In this document: piece by piece, positions 8,842 through 17,279 of the stretch
How the letters are laid out: each line of letters opens with the position of its first letter
Numbering within the stretch: the stretch's first letter is position 1
From: Cyclobacteriaceae bacterium
GTDB taxonomy: Bacteria > Bacteroidota > Bacteroidia > Cytophagales > Cyclobacteriaceae
Reading direction: 5' to 3'
Assembly (NCBI GenBank): GCA_019638355.1
Contig: JAHBTY010000001.1
Location: forward strand, 1-64,000
Length of the DNA: 64,000 nucleotides
Notes under the pieces: generated by a model
Databases searched by the model: none
Told to the model about the DNA's origin: nothing
Seen by the model: the letters and a program-made list of their open reading frames with translations, nothing else
Position numbers and translations under genes: made by a program

Positions 8842-9477
8842 TCAGGTAAGCTTTTCTTGTATGGCTTTTGCTACGGCCTCAGTCATGCTGGCCACATGCA
8901 GCTTCTCATAAATGTTTTTCATATGAAATCGCACAGTTGCGTACGATACATTCAAGTCGTTTGCAATCATTTTATAGCTTTTACCCTTAACTAATTCACG
9001 CAGCACTTCTGTTTCGCGTTCCGATAAATTTCGGTCGGCTACAACTCCTTTTACCTGCTGCTGAAAAAGTTGTAAAACTTTTGCTGCTACTGAAGGAGTC
9101 ATGGGTGCTCCACCGTGGAAGGCGTCCTCCACCGATTGAAGGTAGGTTTCGGGTGTGCTGTTTTTAAGAATGTACCCATTGGCCCCACCGCAAATGGCGG
9201 CAACAATTTTATCATCACTATCAAAAACGGTTTGCATTACTACGATTTTATCGGGCCAGGTTTGTTTTATGAGTTTAAGTCCATCAATACCCGATGTGCC
9301 CGGCATTCGAATATCCATCAGAATAACATCTGGATTACACTTTCGCACATCCTGCATGAGGGTATTGCAATCTTGAAAAGCACCACACACCATCATTTTC
9401 CCGGACGACTCGATCAGGGTGGTTAAGCTTTTTCGTAAATGATTATTGTCTTCAAATATGGCCACCCGAATACTCAT
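8842..9477 (-). CDS. NarL/FixJ-type response regulator
   Basis: A 211-residue two-component regulator. The receiver domain spans about residues 1-120, with acidic pocket EDN near the N-terminus and phospho-acceptor Asp in DVILMDIRMPG (about residue 55). The LuxR-type HTH is at about 143-205: LSERETEVLRELVKGKSYKMIA and ATVRFHMKNIYEKLHV. It likely binds DNA as a dimer once phosphorylated. The probable partner is the propeller histidine kinase at 12618-15551, of the HisKA_3 class that pairs with NarL regulators. Three exported-protein genes on the same strand sit between them. Confidence 0.93.
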   Translation of the reverse strand: MSIRVAIFEDNNHLRKSLTTLIESSGKMMVCGAFQDCNTLMQDVRKCNPDVILMDIRMPGTSGIDGLKLIKQTWPDKIVVMQTVFDSDDKIVAAICGGANGYILKNSTPETYLQSVEDAFHGGAPMTPSVAAKVLQLFQQQVKGVVADRNLSERETEVLRELVKGKSYKMIANDLNVSYATVRFHMKNIYEKLHVASMTEAVAKAIQEKLT

Positions 9478-9554
9478 ATATTCAAAAGTAATGCAGGTAA
9501 ATGAAAAGTGCAGCGGTTATTTGCTGCACTTTATATGAACCCTAAACCTAATGC

Positions 9555-11204
9555 CTATGGGTTAATTACTTGTATTTGTACTTGTGCGGCATTTACCGCT
9601 ATATCTTTAGCTAGAGTAGCATTACCCTTAAAAATCTGTACCGATGCTGTATATGTACCAGGGCTGGTAACGGTATGATGCATTGTGTGTGATAAGGAAG
9701 TAACATTGCCGGAAAGTGCGGCATCGCTTACATTAACTTGCTTGATAATCGTAGCACCACTGCGTATAATCATCTGCATTTGATAACCCTCTGTAATGGT
9801 ACTGGTGGTACTAACGATAGGTATGTTTGCAGAAAAAATGATTTTTGCAGGCTGTGTTGCACTGGTGACAGCACTCGCAACCACGTTCATGGTTGATAGA
9901 CCTGGAATAACTGTGGGTGTATTGTTCTGAACATTAATGGCCGATGTTTGATCAAACAGATAGACATCCGATGGCCTTACAATACCAGTGGCAGCGGTAA
10001 AGTTTCCGGTTACATTCACCTTGCCATCAAAAAAGCCGGCCCAGCCCGTGCTGGTTGTAATTCCATATACAGCAATACCAGATGCTGTTAGTGCGTAAAG
10101 TCCTGTTCCGTTTCCAGAAGCGGATGCAGTAACGCCTGTTCCACCAGCCGTTATACCGATTAAGGCTTGCCCATTATTTGCCTGACCGATGATGGCAATG
10201 CCATTGGTTGCTGTGTTGGTAATACTCAGCGATGTACTATTGGCATCTGATAATACAAGCGGTAATACTACACTGTTGCCTGGCTTCCAGGCCTGCGCGG
10301 TGTTATCCCATTTTAGTGCCTGGCCATTGGTGGCTCCTTGTTGCGCTAATTTGATAGGCGATGCAGCCGAAGTACCAGTTCCGGAAAAAGCATTATCCAG
10401 AAAAACGGCTGGCCTGCCTGGGCTCCAGGTACTACCATTCCAAAGTAACGATTCGCCTGTTGCTGCTCCTTGTTGAGCAATACGGAGTGGAGCTGCAGTA
10501 GTTCCGTTTCCATCTAATGTTACATTTCGTTGTACTACTTGTGTTCCCCAATTATCGGCACCACCGCCACCGCTCACAGTTGCCGGTACCCACGCACTTC
10601 CGTTCCATTGCAGTACCTGACCTGAAGTTGCTCCTTGTTGTGCCAATGTTAATGGATTAGCAGCAGTACCGTTTCCGGAAAGTGCAGCGCTTGTAGTTAA
10701 TGTTATTGATTCCAGTGTAGCGGGTATCCATTGGGTACCGTTCCATCGAAGCACTTGATTGGTTGTGGCTCCGGCCGTGGAAACGTCAATAAGATCGTTG
10801 AGGGCGACATTTGAAACGCGATTTGCAACCAACGCATACGGCACACTTGCAAAAGCAGTAATGCCTACTTCGGTATAGTTGCTGCCACCTGTTGCATCAA
10901 TTTCCGTCTTCAATGATTTACTGCCAGTTGTCCAGTCAATAGCAGAGAAGTTTCCTAATGTGGCTGTACCGGTACCGATGTTAACCGTAAACATGCCGTA
11001 GGCATTGGTTTGCGTTGTAAATGTTTCAGCATATACCGGAGTGGTGCCGTTTAGTACCGATAATCGCAACCCAACCGATTGATTTGCAATAACCGCACCG
11101 GATGTATTGCGGGCAACGGCCTGGTACGTAAACGCGTTGGGTGTTTGTGCAAATACTATTATGCCAAACAACAGTAATAAAAGTGTTAATAAAAAGTGTT
11201 TCAT
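9555..11204 (-). CDS. Exported repeat protein (tail-fibre/beta-strand-repeat type)
   Basis: A 549-residue secreted protein with signal peptide MKHFLLTLLLLLFGIIVFAQ. A typical Bacteroidota N-terminal module (about 21-130; FTYQAVARNTSGAVIANQ, NAYGMFTVNIGTG) is followed by four copies of a unit like QQGATSGQVLQWNGSAWVPA, joined by Gly/Thr/Asn-rich linkers (SGNGTAANPLTL), to about residue 310. The remainder is a Gly/Ala/Thr-rich beta-type region. No T9SS sorting domain is visible at its C-terminus (ends QIQVINP). It is 5 bases downstream of the T9SS protein gene, in one operon. A surface or fibre role is inference. Confidence 0.8.
   Translation of the reverse strand: MKHFLLTLLLLLFGIIVFAQTPNAFTYQAVARNTSGAVIANQSVGLRLSVLNGTTPVYAETFTTQTNAYGMFTVNIGTGTATLGNFSAIDWTTGSKSLKTEIDATGGSNYTEVGITAFASVPYALVANRVSNVALNDLIDVSTAGATTNQVLRWNGTQWIPATLESITLTTSAALSGNGTAANPLTLAQQGATSGQVLQWNGSAWVPATVSGGGGADNWGTQVVQRNVTLDGNGTTAAPLRIAQQGAATGESLLWNGSTWSPGRPAVFLDNAFSGTGTSAASPIKLAQQGATNGQALKWDNTAQAWKPGNSVVLPLVLSDANSTSLSITNTATNGIAIIGQANNGQALIGITAGGTGVTASASGNGTGLYALTASGIAVYGITTSTGWAGFFDGKVNVTGNFTAATGIVRPSDVYLFDQTSAINVQNNTPTVIPGLSTMNVVASAVTSATQPAKIIFSANIPIVSTTSTITEGYQMQMIIRSGATIIKQVNVSDAALSGNVTSLSHTMHHTVTSPGTYTASVQIFKGNATLAKDIAVNAAQVQIQVINP
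10320..10790 (-). repeat. Internal repeats coding for Q-G-A-T/W-N-G units
   Basis: Within the 549-residue gene, a conserved core (on the + strand GCTCCTTGTTG followed by GC/AGC/TGC and A-rich bases) recurs near 10336, 10467 and 10634, with a diverged copy near 10765. Spacing is about 130-165 bases. The repeats explain the protein periodicity and could recombine. Confidence 0.6.
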
Positions 11205-11209
11205 AATGT

Positions 11210-11683
11210 TTAGTTGATTTTCAAAACTTTTAAAATTTGGTAAGTACCCTGTTCGGATCTAATGCGTAAGAGATAGGTGGATGCACGTAATAATCGAACA
11301 TCAAATTCAGCCTGATTTTCAGTAGTTGTAATCGGTACAGAGAGTTCCCGGCCTTGCAGGTCAGTCCAGTTAAACTGAAACGAACGAGGGTTACTCAACC
11401 CGGTAACTAATAATTTTTCAGCTGTAGGATTTGGATAAATAGCAAGCTGTAAAAATTCGGTTGTTGCTGTTGGGCCAGCTTCAATGTTACTGATTTGAAA
11501 TCCTTGGTGAAGTACCAACGAAGCCGAAGCACGATCGCCTGCAATGGGTTGACCAATTGTGACTGATAATTGTAAGGATGATGATTGCATTTGTGCGCCA
11601 CCCGAAGAAAAAACAGTGCTGCTGGTTGTTTGTGCGCAAACGGTTATGGGCAGCAGTATCAATAAAATGTATAGGTGTTTCAT
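11210..11683 (-). CDS. T9SS type A sorting-domain protein
   Basis: A 157-residue secreted protein: signal peptide MKHLYILLILLPITVCAQ, then a short module (SSGGAQMQSSSLQLSVTIGQ, LHQGFQI), then a C-terminal type A sorting domain from about residue 78 (LQLAIYPNPTAEKLLVTGL ... GTYQILKVLKIN). The sorting domain directs export through the type IX secretion system to the cell surface. It is middle gene of a three-gene cluster; almost no cargo beyond the sorting domain is present, so it may assist the larger neighbours. Confidence 0.88.
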   Translation of the reverse strand: MKHLYILLILLPITVCAQTTSSTVFSSGGAQMQSSSLQLSVTIGQPIAGDRASASLVLHQGFQISNIEAGPTATTEFLQLAIYPNPTAEKLLVTGLSNPRSFQFNWTDLQGRELSVPITTTENQAEFDVRLLRASTYLLRIRSEQGTYQILKVLKIN

Positions 11684-11698
11684 ACCGGTTTGTTTGAA

Positions 11699-12163
11699 TT
11701 ATTGAGCGTTGAATTTGAAAACCCATTGGCCGTCAACGGATTTACTTTTACCGGTAAATCCTGTTCCAGAAAAAGTAAAGGATAATTGCAACTCAGTAGC
11801 CGAAACGGTATAGTTCATACTCAACTGCTGAGCGGATGCAGGTTCGCGTATAAGTTGCGTGAGTGGGTCGTTGCCAAATGTCCATGTTCCGGATGCCGGC
11901 CATGGGCTGGTTGATGGGCGGTTGTTGGTCTGATACGGAAATGGACTTGAAGTTGAATTATTCAAGCTCAACCGAAAATTTTCGTAACCGGTTTGAACTA
12001 CCCCATTAAGGGTAACCGTATTTGCAACCCAAACCTTTGTTAACTTTTGTAGCTGTTGTTCTTCAATACCCGGTTGGGGTTGCTCATTCGATGAGCACGC
12101 CATAAACAAACAGAAACCAACCAGGCTTATTGGAGCCAATAAAAATTTAAAGTACTGTATCAT
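11699..12163 (-). CDS. Small lipoprotein of unknown function
   Basis: A 154-residue protein with lipobox LFMAC (lipidated Cys about residue 23) followed by SSNE. The mature part (WVANTVTLNGV, ASGTWTFGND, ELQLSFTFSGTGF) resembles the small beta-sandwich lipoproteins of unknown function common in Bacteroidota. It is the first gene of the exported-protein cluster, 15 bases upstream of the T9SS gene. Confidence 0.75.
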   Translation of the reverse strand: MIQYFKFLLAPISLVGFCLFMACSSNEQPQPGIEEQQLQKLTKVWVANTVTLNGVVQTGYENFRLSLNNSTSSPFPYQTNNRPSTSPWPASGTWTFGNDPLTQLIREPASAQQLSMNYTVSATELQLSFTFSGTGFTGKSKSVDGQWVFKFNAQ

Positions 12164-12307
12164 AAATTTACCTCATGGATTTATTTCAACTCTAGTTCAA
12201 GTAGTTGTAATCGCTACATGCTTTTATCTTTCCTGATCAAGTAAAAAGCAATAACGCTTGCCGGCTTTGGCTTTTACCGTACTCTTAAACATTCTGGTTC
12301 AAAGCTA

Positions 12308-12336
12308 TGGTAGTGCCCGGCACGGAGTTACTACCA
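12308..12336. promoter_or_regulatory. Inverted repeat next to a possible -7 box
   Basis: Arms TGGTAGT (12308-12314) and ACTACCA (12330-12336), 15-base GC-rich spacer, abutting the minus-strand TAGCTTTG at 12300-12307. The position immediately upstream of a possible promoter for the exported genes would suit an operator for the NarL-type regulator nearby. Speculative. Confidence 0.3.
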
Positions 12337-12440
12337 AAAGTGATAGGTTTTATAAACCTGATTTGGGTATTAAAAAGCGGAAATTGTGTTGAACAGGCTT
12401 GTGTGCCCTATAAAATGCTTTTAGGCACGTTTCAATGAGT

Positions 12441-12467
12441 ATTGATAATTTATTGTGAATTATCAAT
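12441..12467. repeat. Perfect 10-base inverted repeat, AT-rich
   Basis: Arms ATTGATAATT (12441-12450) and AATTATCAAT (12458-12467), seven-base spacer. It lies about 150 bases downstream of the kinase stop and about 280 bases upstream of the lipoprotein start. It could be a terminator-like hairpin or a binding site; without a T-run neither is favoured. Confidence 0.5.
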
Positions 12468-12617
12468 GCGAGATCAGCCAGAAGCCATGTCAAAAATGAA
12501 ATTAGGTGTGCCTATCATGCCGGATTCATTCTGTCATCCCGGTTTACCGCTGCCTGCGATAACAAAGCATTCTGATTTACCTTCTAAACTCCTATAAGAT
12601 TTTTTTCGCGGTTAAAT

Positions 12618-15551
12618 TCAAATGGTAGCCACGGTAAGGGTTATACATGTACCTGTGGAGCGGTTGCTTTCCAAAGCAAGTTGAGCGTGAATTTCGGTAG
12701 CTCTTCGTTGCATATTTCTTATACCATTACCAGAATAAGCCTGCTGAGTATTAAACCCGACACCATTATCCTGTATTATCATTTTAAATGTGCGTGGCGT
12801 GCCCATGAGGATAATGCAGACGTCTTTTGCTTGCGAATATTTTGCAACATTGTTAAGAGCCTCTTTAAAAATCAGATAAATGTTCTTTCGTTGAATCATG
12901 TTTAGATTGCCCTTTGTTGCCTCCACTTTGAAATGTAATTCAATTCCAATGGCACCCAACAACGATTCCGCAAATCGCTTCATGCGTTCGGTTATCTGAA
13001 TCAGCGTATCGTTAGTTGGCTCAATGCTCCAGACTATATCGGCCATATTATCCATGGTTTCGCGGCTGGTGGCTTCAATTTGATTCACAATCTTAACAAT
13101 CTCACTTCCATTCTTTGAGCGTGCCATTCCGGCTGCTAATGAAATACTGCTGATAGCAGACCCTACCTCATCGTGTAAATCGCTTGCTATCTGAATACGC
13201 ATAGCTAATAACTCAAGTCGCTTGGCAAGTTGGTAGCGATAGAGTAAATACATACACAACAAGGTAACTACTATAACCAACGTAATAAACCAGGTTTGCT
13301 TCCAAAATGGTTTTCTTATCAGAATTGGAAATTGAACTACTTCTGACCATAATCCATCGTTATTGGATGCTTTTATCTCCAGGATGTAGTTGCCACCATT
13401 CATGCCTGCATAGGTTGCTGTGTTTCCGCGGTTCCACTCGCTGCTAACACCGATCAGCCTGTGCGCATATTGATTTCGTTGCGGTTGTGCAAAGTTGAGA
13501 GCGGCAAAAGCAAAACTGATTTGATTTTGATTGTAGGCCAGGGCTAACTTCTGGTTAGGATGTAAATATGACACTTTACCCGCAACCTCAACATGAGTTA
13601 ATACAGGCTTGGGTACAGCACGATTAAGGGTTAAGTTATCCGGATTAATCACAAAAAAACCACCCGTCTGCCCCAATAGCAAATGCCCATTGTTAAGTTT
13701 GTAGATGGAGTACGAACTGGTAAAATTATTCTGCAAACCATCTTCATTTGTAAAATGGGTTGTGCTACCATCTGCTGTTGTAAACCGAACTACTCCGTTA
13801 TTGGTTGTAAGCCAGAGGTAATCCCCCTGTACCAGTATTTTAGCAACAATTGTAAATGGTAAGCTTCCGTTAACTGGTATGGGAATTAACTTATTCCCAA
13901 CCCATTCAAATAATCCCTCATGAGTGCCTACAAATATTCGTTTACCTTGCCGGGCGAGAGCATTTACAATATGCGGGGAATCTTTTACATAATTGGCCCG
14001 ATGTTTTATTGTATTTACTTTCCATAACCCTTTTGAGCTTGCTACCAGTAATGTAGAATCATCCGTATAAATTGCATCATAAAAGGCTGTGGCTTGTGTG
14101 CTGTCGTTGGTATTAATAATAGTGCGGCTTAGTTGTGTTTGCAGGTTCACCTCCACTAGTTTATTGAAAGAAGGAATAAGCAGATTATTATCTGAATCTG
14201 GTATAATAGCTAATGCGCGTTGCACCTCGGGCAACGGTTTAAACCGGTCGGTAGGCATGTGCCACCAACCGCTCATCTTTCGGCCTGCCAAAAAAAACCA
14301 GCCATTGCTCAGGTTATGTATGGCTGTAATGTTTTCTAGTTTATGATATATCCGGCTGTCCAACGGCTGAATTTGGTTGGTAGTTTTGTTAAACAGGTAT
14401 AAGCCGTTTGAGCGAACTACAATTAATACACTTGAAGAATCGGCCTGACAAAATGTTGTTACGCTTCTAAAATTATTGAAGAACAATTTTTCTTCAAACG
14501 CATACCAGGCAAACCTTTGTGCGAACGGATCAGCTTTGTACAAACCGTGTGGCGAAGCAACCCATAAAATTCCTTGCTTATCCCAAAGCACGTCCTCCAC
14601 GGGCACTACCTGGGTGCCATCCAAAGGAATATTTGTAAATGATTTTTCTTGAGGATTAAAGAACATAAGACCTGCATCATACGTACCAACCAAGATGCCA
14701 CTGATGCCCTGGTACGTAAACTTAGTACAATGGCGCGCAATGTTTTTGGTACCTTCAGGCAGGTTAGAATTAGAAAAACTGTAATGATTATACAACTTGC
14801 CATCCGTTTGAAATTGCATAAGCCCTTTACCCCACGAACCTGCCCATATAGTTTCCTGGTCGAGGTATATATGTTGTAATAAAGCCGATGCAATTGAATC
14901 GTTTAGGGAGGGCTGGGCAGGAAGTTCGTAACGCCATTCTTGCTTAAGAATATCAAACTGATGTAATCCCGAACCAGTAGCAACCCACAAGGTGTTACTT
15001 ACACCCGAAAGAATTTTTGCAATAGCTCGTACCTGCGGCATTGCTTTGCTCATTCGGCCTAATGGATTGGAGGCTGGTAATGGAAATGTTGTAATCTGAT
15101 TGGTTTGAAAATCGTAAAACGAAAGCCCATCGTACGTGCCAAACCAAATTCCATTGGTTACAGCCAGTATGCTGCTAACCGAAGGGTTGGAAGTAACTTT
15201 GTGTTTACGAAATACTGTAACAAACACACCAGTTAAATGATCGCGGTAACACAACCCGGCCTGGGTACCCACCCACAAGCGCCCTTGCTCATCCTCGGCC
15301 AGACTTGTTATAAAAGATGATGGCAGCGAAAGACTATCGCCAGCCATGTGATGAAATTGCAAGAACATGTTGCCATCATAGCGAATTAAACCCGTTTGAG
15401 TTCCAATCCACAAAAAACCCGTATTATCTTTTAGCAAGCAGGTTACACTGCGAATAGGTGCTCCCCGGTCGTCTAGCAGTGCTTCAAACTTAAACTGGCC
15501 GTAGCAATAGAAAACGACAAAGGAAAGGATAATGGTAAGCCCACCCCTCAT
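12618..15551 (-). CDS. Propeller-type sensor histidine kinase (HisKA_3)
   Basis: About 977 residues. After a signal peptide (MRGGLTIILSFVVFYCYGQ) come two seven-bladed-propeller-like regions built of Reg_prop units such as GFLWIGTQTGLIRYD and GRLWVGTQAGL. A Y_Y_Y domain follows (NQYAHRLIGVSSEWNRGNTA), then one transmembrane helix (about 752-772) and a HisKA_3 dimerisation/phosphoacceptor segment with ASDLHDEVGSAISS (His about 793). The HATPase_c domain has NVAKYSQAKDV and DNGVGF...GNGIRNMQ. It senses a periplasmic ligand and signals to a NarL-type regulator, probably 8842-9477. An upstream TTG (15612-15614) is less likely as start than this ATG, which directly precedes a signal peptide. No ligand is suggested by the sequence. 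Confidence 0.92.
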   Translation of the reverse strand: MRGGLTIILSFVVFYCYGQFKFEALLDDRGAPIRSVTCLLKDNTGFLWIGTQTGLIRYDGNMFLQFHHMAGDSLSLPSSFITSLAEDEQGRLWVGTQAGLCYRDHLTGVFVTVFRKHKVTSNPSVSSILAVTNGIWFGTYDGLSFYDFQTNQITTFPLPASNPLGRMSKAMPQVRAIAKILSGVSNTLWVATGSGLHQFDILKQEWRYELPAQPSLNDSIASALLQHIYLDQETIWAGSWGKGLMQFQTDGKLYNHYSFSNSNLPEGTKNIARHCTKFTYQGISGILVGTYDAGLMFFNPQEKSFTNIPLDGTQVVPVEDVLWDKQGILWVASPHGLYKADPFAQRFAWYAFEEKLFFNNFRSVTTFCQADSSSVLIVVRSNGLYLFNKTTNQIQPLDSRIYHKLENITAIHNLSNGWFFLAGRKMSGWWHMPTDRFKPLPEVQRALAIIPDSDNNLLIPSFNKLVEVNLQTQLSRTIINTNDSTQATAFYDAIYTDDSTLLVASSKGLWKVNTIKHRANYVKDSPHIVNALARQGKRIFVGTHEGLFEWVGNKLIPIPVNGSLPFTIVAKILVQGDYLWLTTNNGVVRFTTADGSTTHFTNEDGLQNNFTSSYSIYKLNNGHLLLGQTGGFFVINPDNLTLNRAVPKPVLTHVEVAGKVSYLHPNQKLALAYNQNQISFAFAALNFAQPQRNQYAHRLIGVSSEWNRGNTATYAGMNGGNYILEIKASNNDGLWSEVVQFPILIRKPFWKQTWFITLVIVVTLLCMYLLYRYQLAKRLELLAMRIQIASDLHDEVGSAISSISLAAGMARSKNGSEIVKIVNQIEATSRETMDNMADIVWSIEPTNDTLIQITERMKRFAESLLGAIGIELHFKVEATKGNLNMIQRKNIYLIFKEALNNVAKYSQAKDVCIILMGTPRTFKMIIQDNGVGFNTQQAYSGNGIRNMQRRATEIHAQLALESNRSTGTCITLTVATI

Positions 15552-15636
15552 ACTTAAAAGGTTGTTACCAAATATAGGAATGGCTCCAACCAATTTCCAA
15601 CCTCGGTTTTGCAACAGCCAAATGCTTCAATAAAAT

Positions 15637-17106
15637 TCAATCCATCAAACTCAATATACCCTGCTCTTTCGCATCAAGCGTGGTTTGTCCTTCTAAATAT
15701 TGATCTACTGCGCGCGCAGCTTCGCGGCCTTCGCTTATGGCCCATACCACTAACGACTGTCCTCTGCGCATATCGCCCGCAGCAAAAATACTTTCAACGG
15801 ATGTTTGGTATTTGGTAGCTTTTACATTGCCTCGTTCATCTTTGTCAACCCCTAATTGATCAAGCAACCCATTATGTTGTGGATGTAAAAAGCCCATTGC
15901 CAGTAACGCTAACTCGCATGCAATCTCTTTTTCAGTACCGGGTATTTCAGTAAACGCTGGTGGTTTACCGGGCCCGGCACTTTTCAATTCTACTTCCGCA
16001 ACCTTTAATGCTTTCAGATTGCCTTGCTCATCGCCAATAAATTCTTTAGTAACAATAGACCAATTGCGTTCACAACCTTCTTCGTGCGAAGTAGATGTTC
16101 TTAAAATCATCGGCCAGTTTGGCCACGGCATAGTAGCGGTTCTATCCTTTGGTGGCTTTGGTAAAATTTCTATTTGTGTTACCGATTTTGCACCATGTCT
16201 GTTCGAAGTGCCCACACAATCTGAGCCGGTATCGCCCCCGCCAATCACCACCACATTTTTTCCGGTCGCCCAAATTTCTTCTGCATTTACTTTCTTACCA
16301 CCTACTCTTTTGTTCTGCTGTGTCAGAAAGTCCATAGCAAAGTGCACGCCTTTCAGTTCCCTTCCGGGGATGGGTAAGTCGCGCGGAATGGTTGAACCAC
16401 CGCACAATAGAATAGCATCAAACTCTTCTTTCAATTGCTCAACCGAAACGTTATCGCCAACATTCGCATTCACCTGAAATTTTACGCCTTCTTCCGTCAT
16501 CAGTTGTACCCTGCGATCAACCACTTGTTTATCCAACTTAAAATCAGGAATACCATAGCGCAACAAGCCGCCTATTTCATCGGCACGTTCAAACACCGTT
16601 ACCCGATGCCCTGCATAATTTAATTGTGCAGCCGCAGCCAAACCTGCAGGCCCTGAACCTACAACCGCTACTTTTTTATTCGTGCGCGTGCTGGGTATGC
16701 GTGGCTTCACATAACCATCCTGAAATGCTTTTTCGATAATAGACTTCTCAATGTATTCAATTGCCACTGCCGGTTTATTTATTCCCAACACACACGAGGC
16801 TTCGCACGGGGCCGGACAAATGCGACCTGTAAACTCTGGGAAGTTGTTTGTGGAAATAAGAATTTCGTAGGCGAGTTTCCAGTTTTCCTGATACACGGCA
16901 TCGTTAAACTCAGGAATGATGTTGCCAAGCGGGCAACCATTATGACAAAACGGAATGCCACAATCCATACACCGCGATGCTTGCTTTACTGTTATCTTCT
17001 CGTCAATAACCGGATCAACTTCGTTGTAATCGTTAATCCGTTTTTTCGGATCGCGTTTGCCGGGTAACTCGCGTTGTTGTTCTAAAAATCCTGTTGGTTT
17101 TCCCAT
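15637..17106 (-). CDS. gltD: Glutamate synthase small subunit
   Basis: A 489-residue FAD/iron-sulfur beta subunit of NADPH-type glutamate synthase. The N-terminal ferredoxin-like domain carries cysteine clusters (CMDCGIPFCHNGCPLGN; CPAPCEASC). The first nucleotide-binding fold (VAVVGSGPAGLAAA) binds FAD and the second (VVVIGGGDTGSDCVG) binds NAD(P)H. The C-terminal FAD motif (IFAAGDMRRGQSLV) is intact. It passes electrons from NAD(P)H to GltB. It lies downstream of gltB on the same strand across a 169-base repeat-rich gap. Confidence 0.97.
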   Translation of the reverse strand: MGKPTGFLEQQRELPGKRDPKKRINDYNEVDPVIDEKITVKQASRCMDCGIPFCHNGCPLGNIIPEFNDAVYQENWKLAYEILISTNNFPEFTGRICPAPCEASCVLGINKPAVAIEYIEKSIIEKAFQDGYVKPRIPSTRTNKKVAVVGSGPAGLAAAAQLNYAGHRVTVFERADEIGGLLRYGIPDFKLDKQVVDRRVQLMTEEGVKFQVNANVGDNVSVEQLKEEFDAILLCGGSTIPRDLPIPGRELKGVHFAMDFLTQQNKRVGGKKVNAEEIWATGKNVVVIGGGDTGSDCVGTSNRHGAKSVTQIEILPKPPKDRTATMPWPNWPMILRTSTSHEEGCERNWSIVTKEFIGDEQGNLKALKVAEVELKSAGPGKPPAFTEIPGTEKEIACELALLAMGFLHPQHNGLLDQLGVDKDERGNVKATKYQTSVESIFAAGDMRRGQSLVVWAISEGREAARAVDQYLEGQTTLDAKEQGILSLMD

Positions 17107-17160
17107 AATCGAATTTAAAAATTTAAGATTTCGGATTTATGATTTGAATCCTACGTCAAG

Positions 17161-17279
17161 TGGTCAGTGTCCACACAGACCAGCAATCACATTATAACCA
17201 TTTATTATCCGGGCCTGTGTGGACACAGGCCCGGATTAAGGACACAGGCCCCGGATTAAGGACACAAGTCCCGAATTAA
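17161..17279. repeat. Palindromes and tandem GGACAC repeats between gltB and gltD
   Basis: A near-palindrome (17161-17182, outer arms TGGTC/GACCA) and a perfect one (arms CCGGGCCTGTGT at 17209-17220 and ACACAGGCCCGG at 17223-17234) share the core CTGTGTGGACAC in opposite orientations. The second leads into three tandem units, GGACACAGGCCCGGATTAA at 17221-17239, a 20-base copy at 17240-17259, and a diverged copy at 17260-17278 that runs into the gltB stop codon. Either a dispersed repeat or an intercistronic RNA element; the hairpin could attenuate gltD transcription. Confidence 0.75.

Larger units (their letters stand above)
12164..12617. other. 454-base intergenic region with two inverted repeats
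   Basis: Longest non-coding stretch in the window. It lies downstream of the sensor kinase and upstream of the exported-protein cluster, so it should hold the promoter of that cluster (minus strand) and the kinase 3' end. A minus-strand TAGCTTTG (12300-12307) fits the Bacteroidota -7 box TAnnTTTG, but I see no TTTG box at the usual distance. Two inverted repeats are listed separately. No protein-coding frame looks real. Confidence 0.6.

Noticed and set aside
9555-9700. T9SS sorting domain on the 549-residue repeat protein
   Set aside because: C-terminus lacks the YPNP-type motif and the conserved terminal Lys/Val-rich strand seen in the adjacent 157-residue protein.
12441-12467. Inverted repeat considered as an intrinsic terminator of the kinase gene
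   Set aside because: No T-run follows on the minus strand, and it lies about 150 bases from the stop; kept only as an inverted repeat.
16019-16477. 152-codon open frame antisense inside gltD
   Set aside because: Shadow of gltD; Pro/Phe/Thr-rich translation without recognisable domain.
17209-17279. Tandem repeats considered as a CRISPR array
   Set aside because: Units are about 19-20 bases and directly abutting, with no unique spacers and no cas genes nearby.
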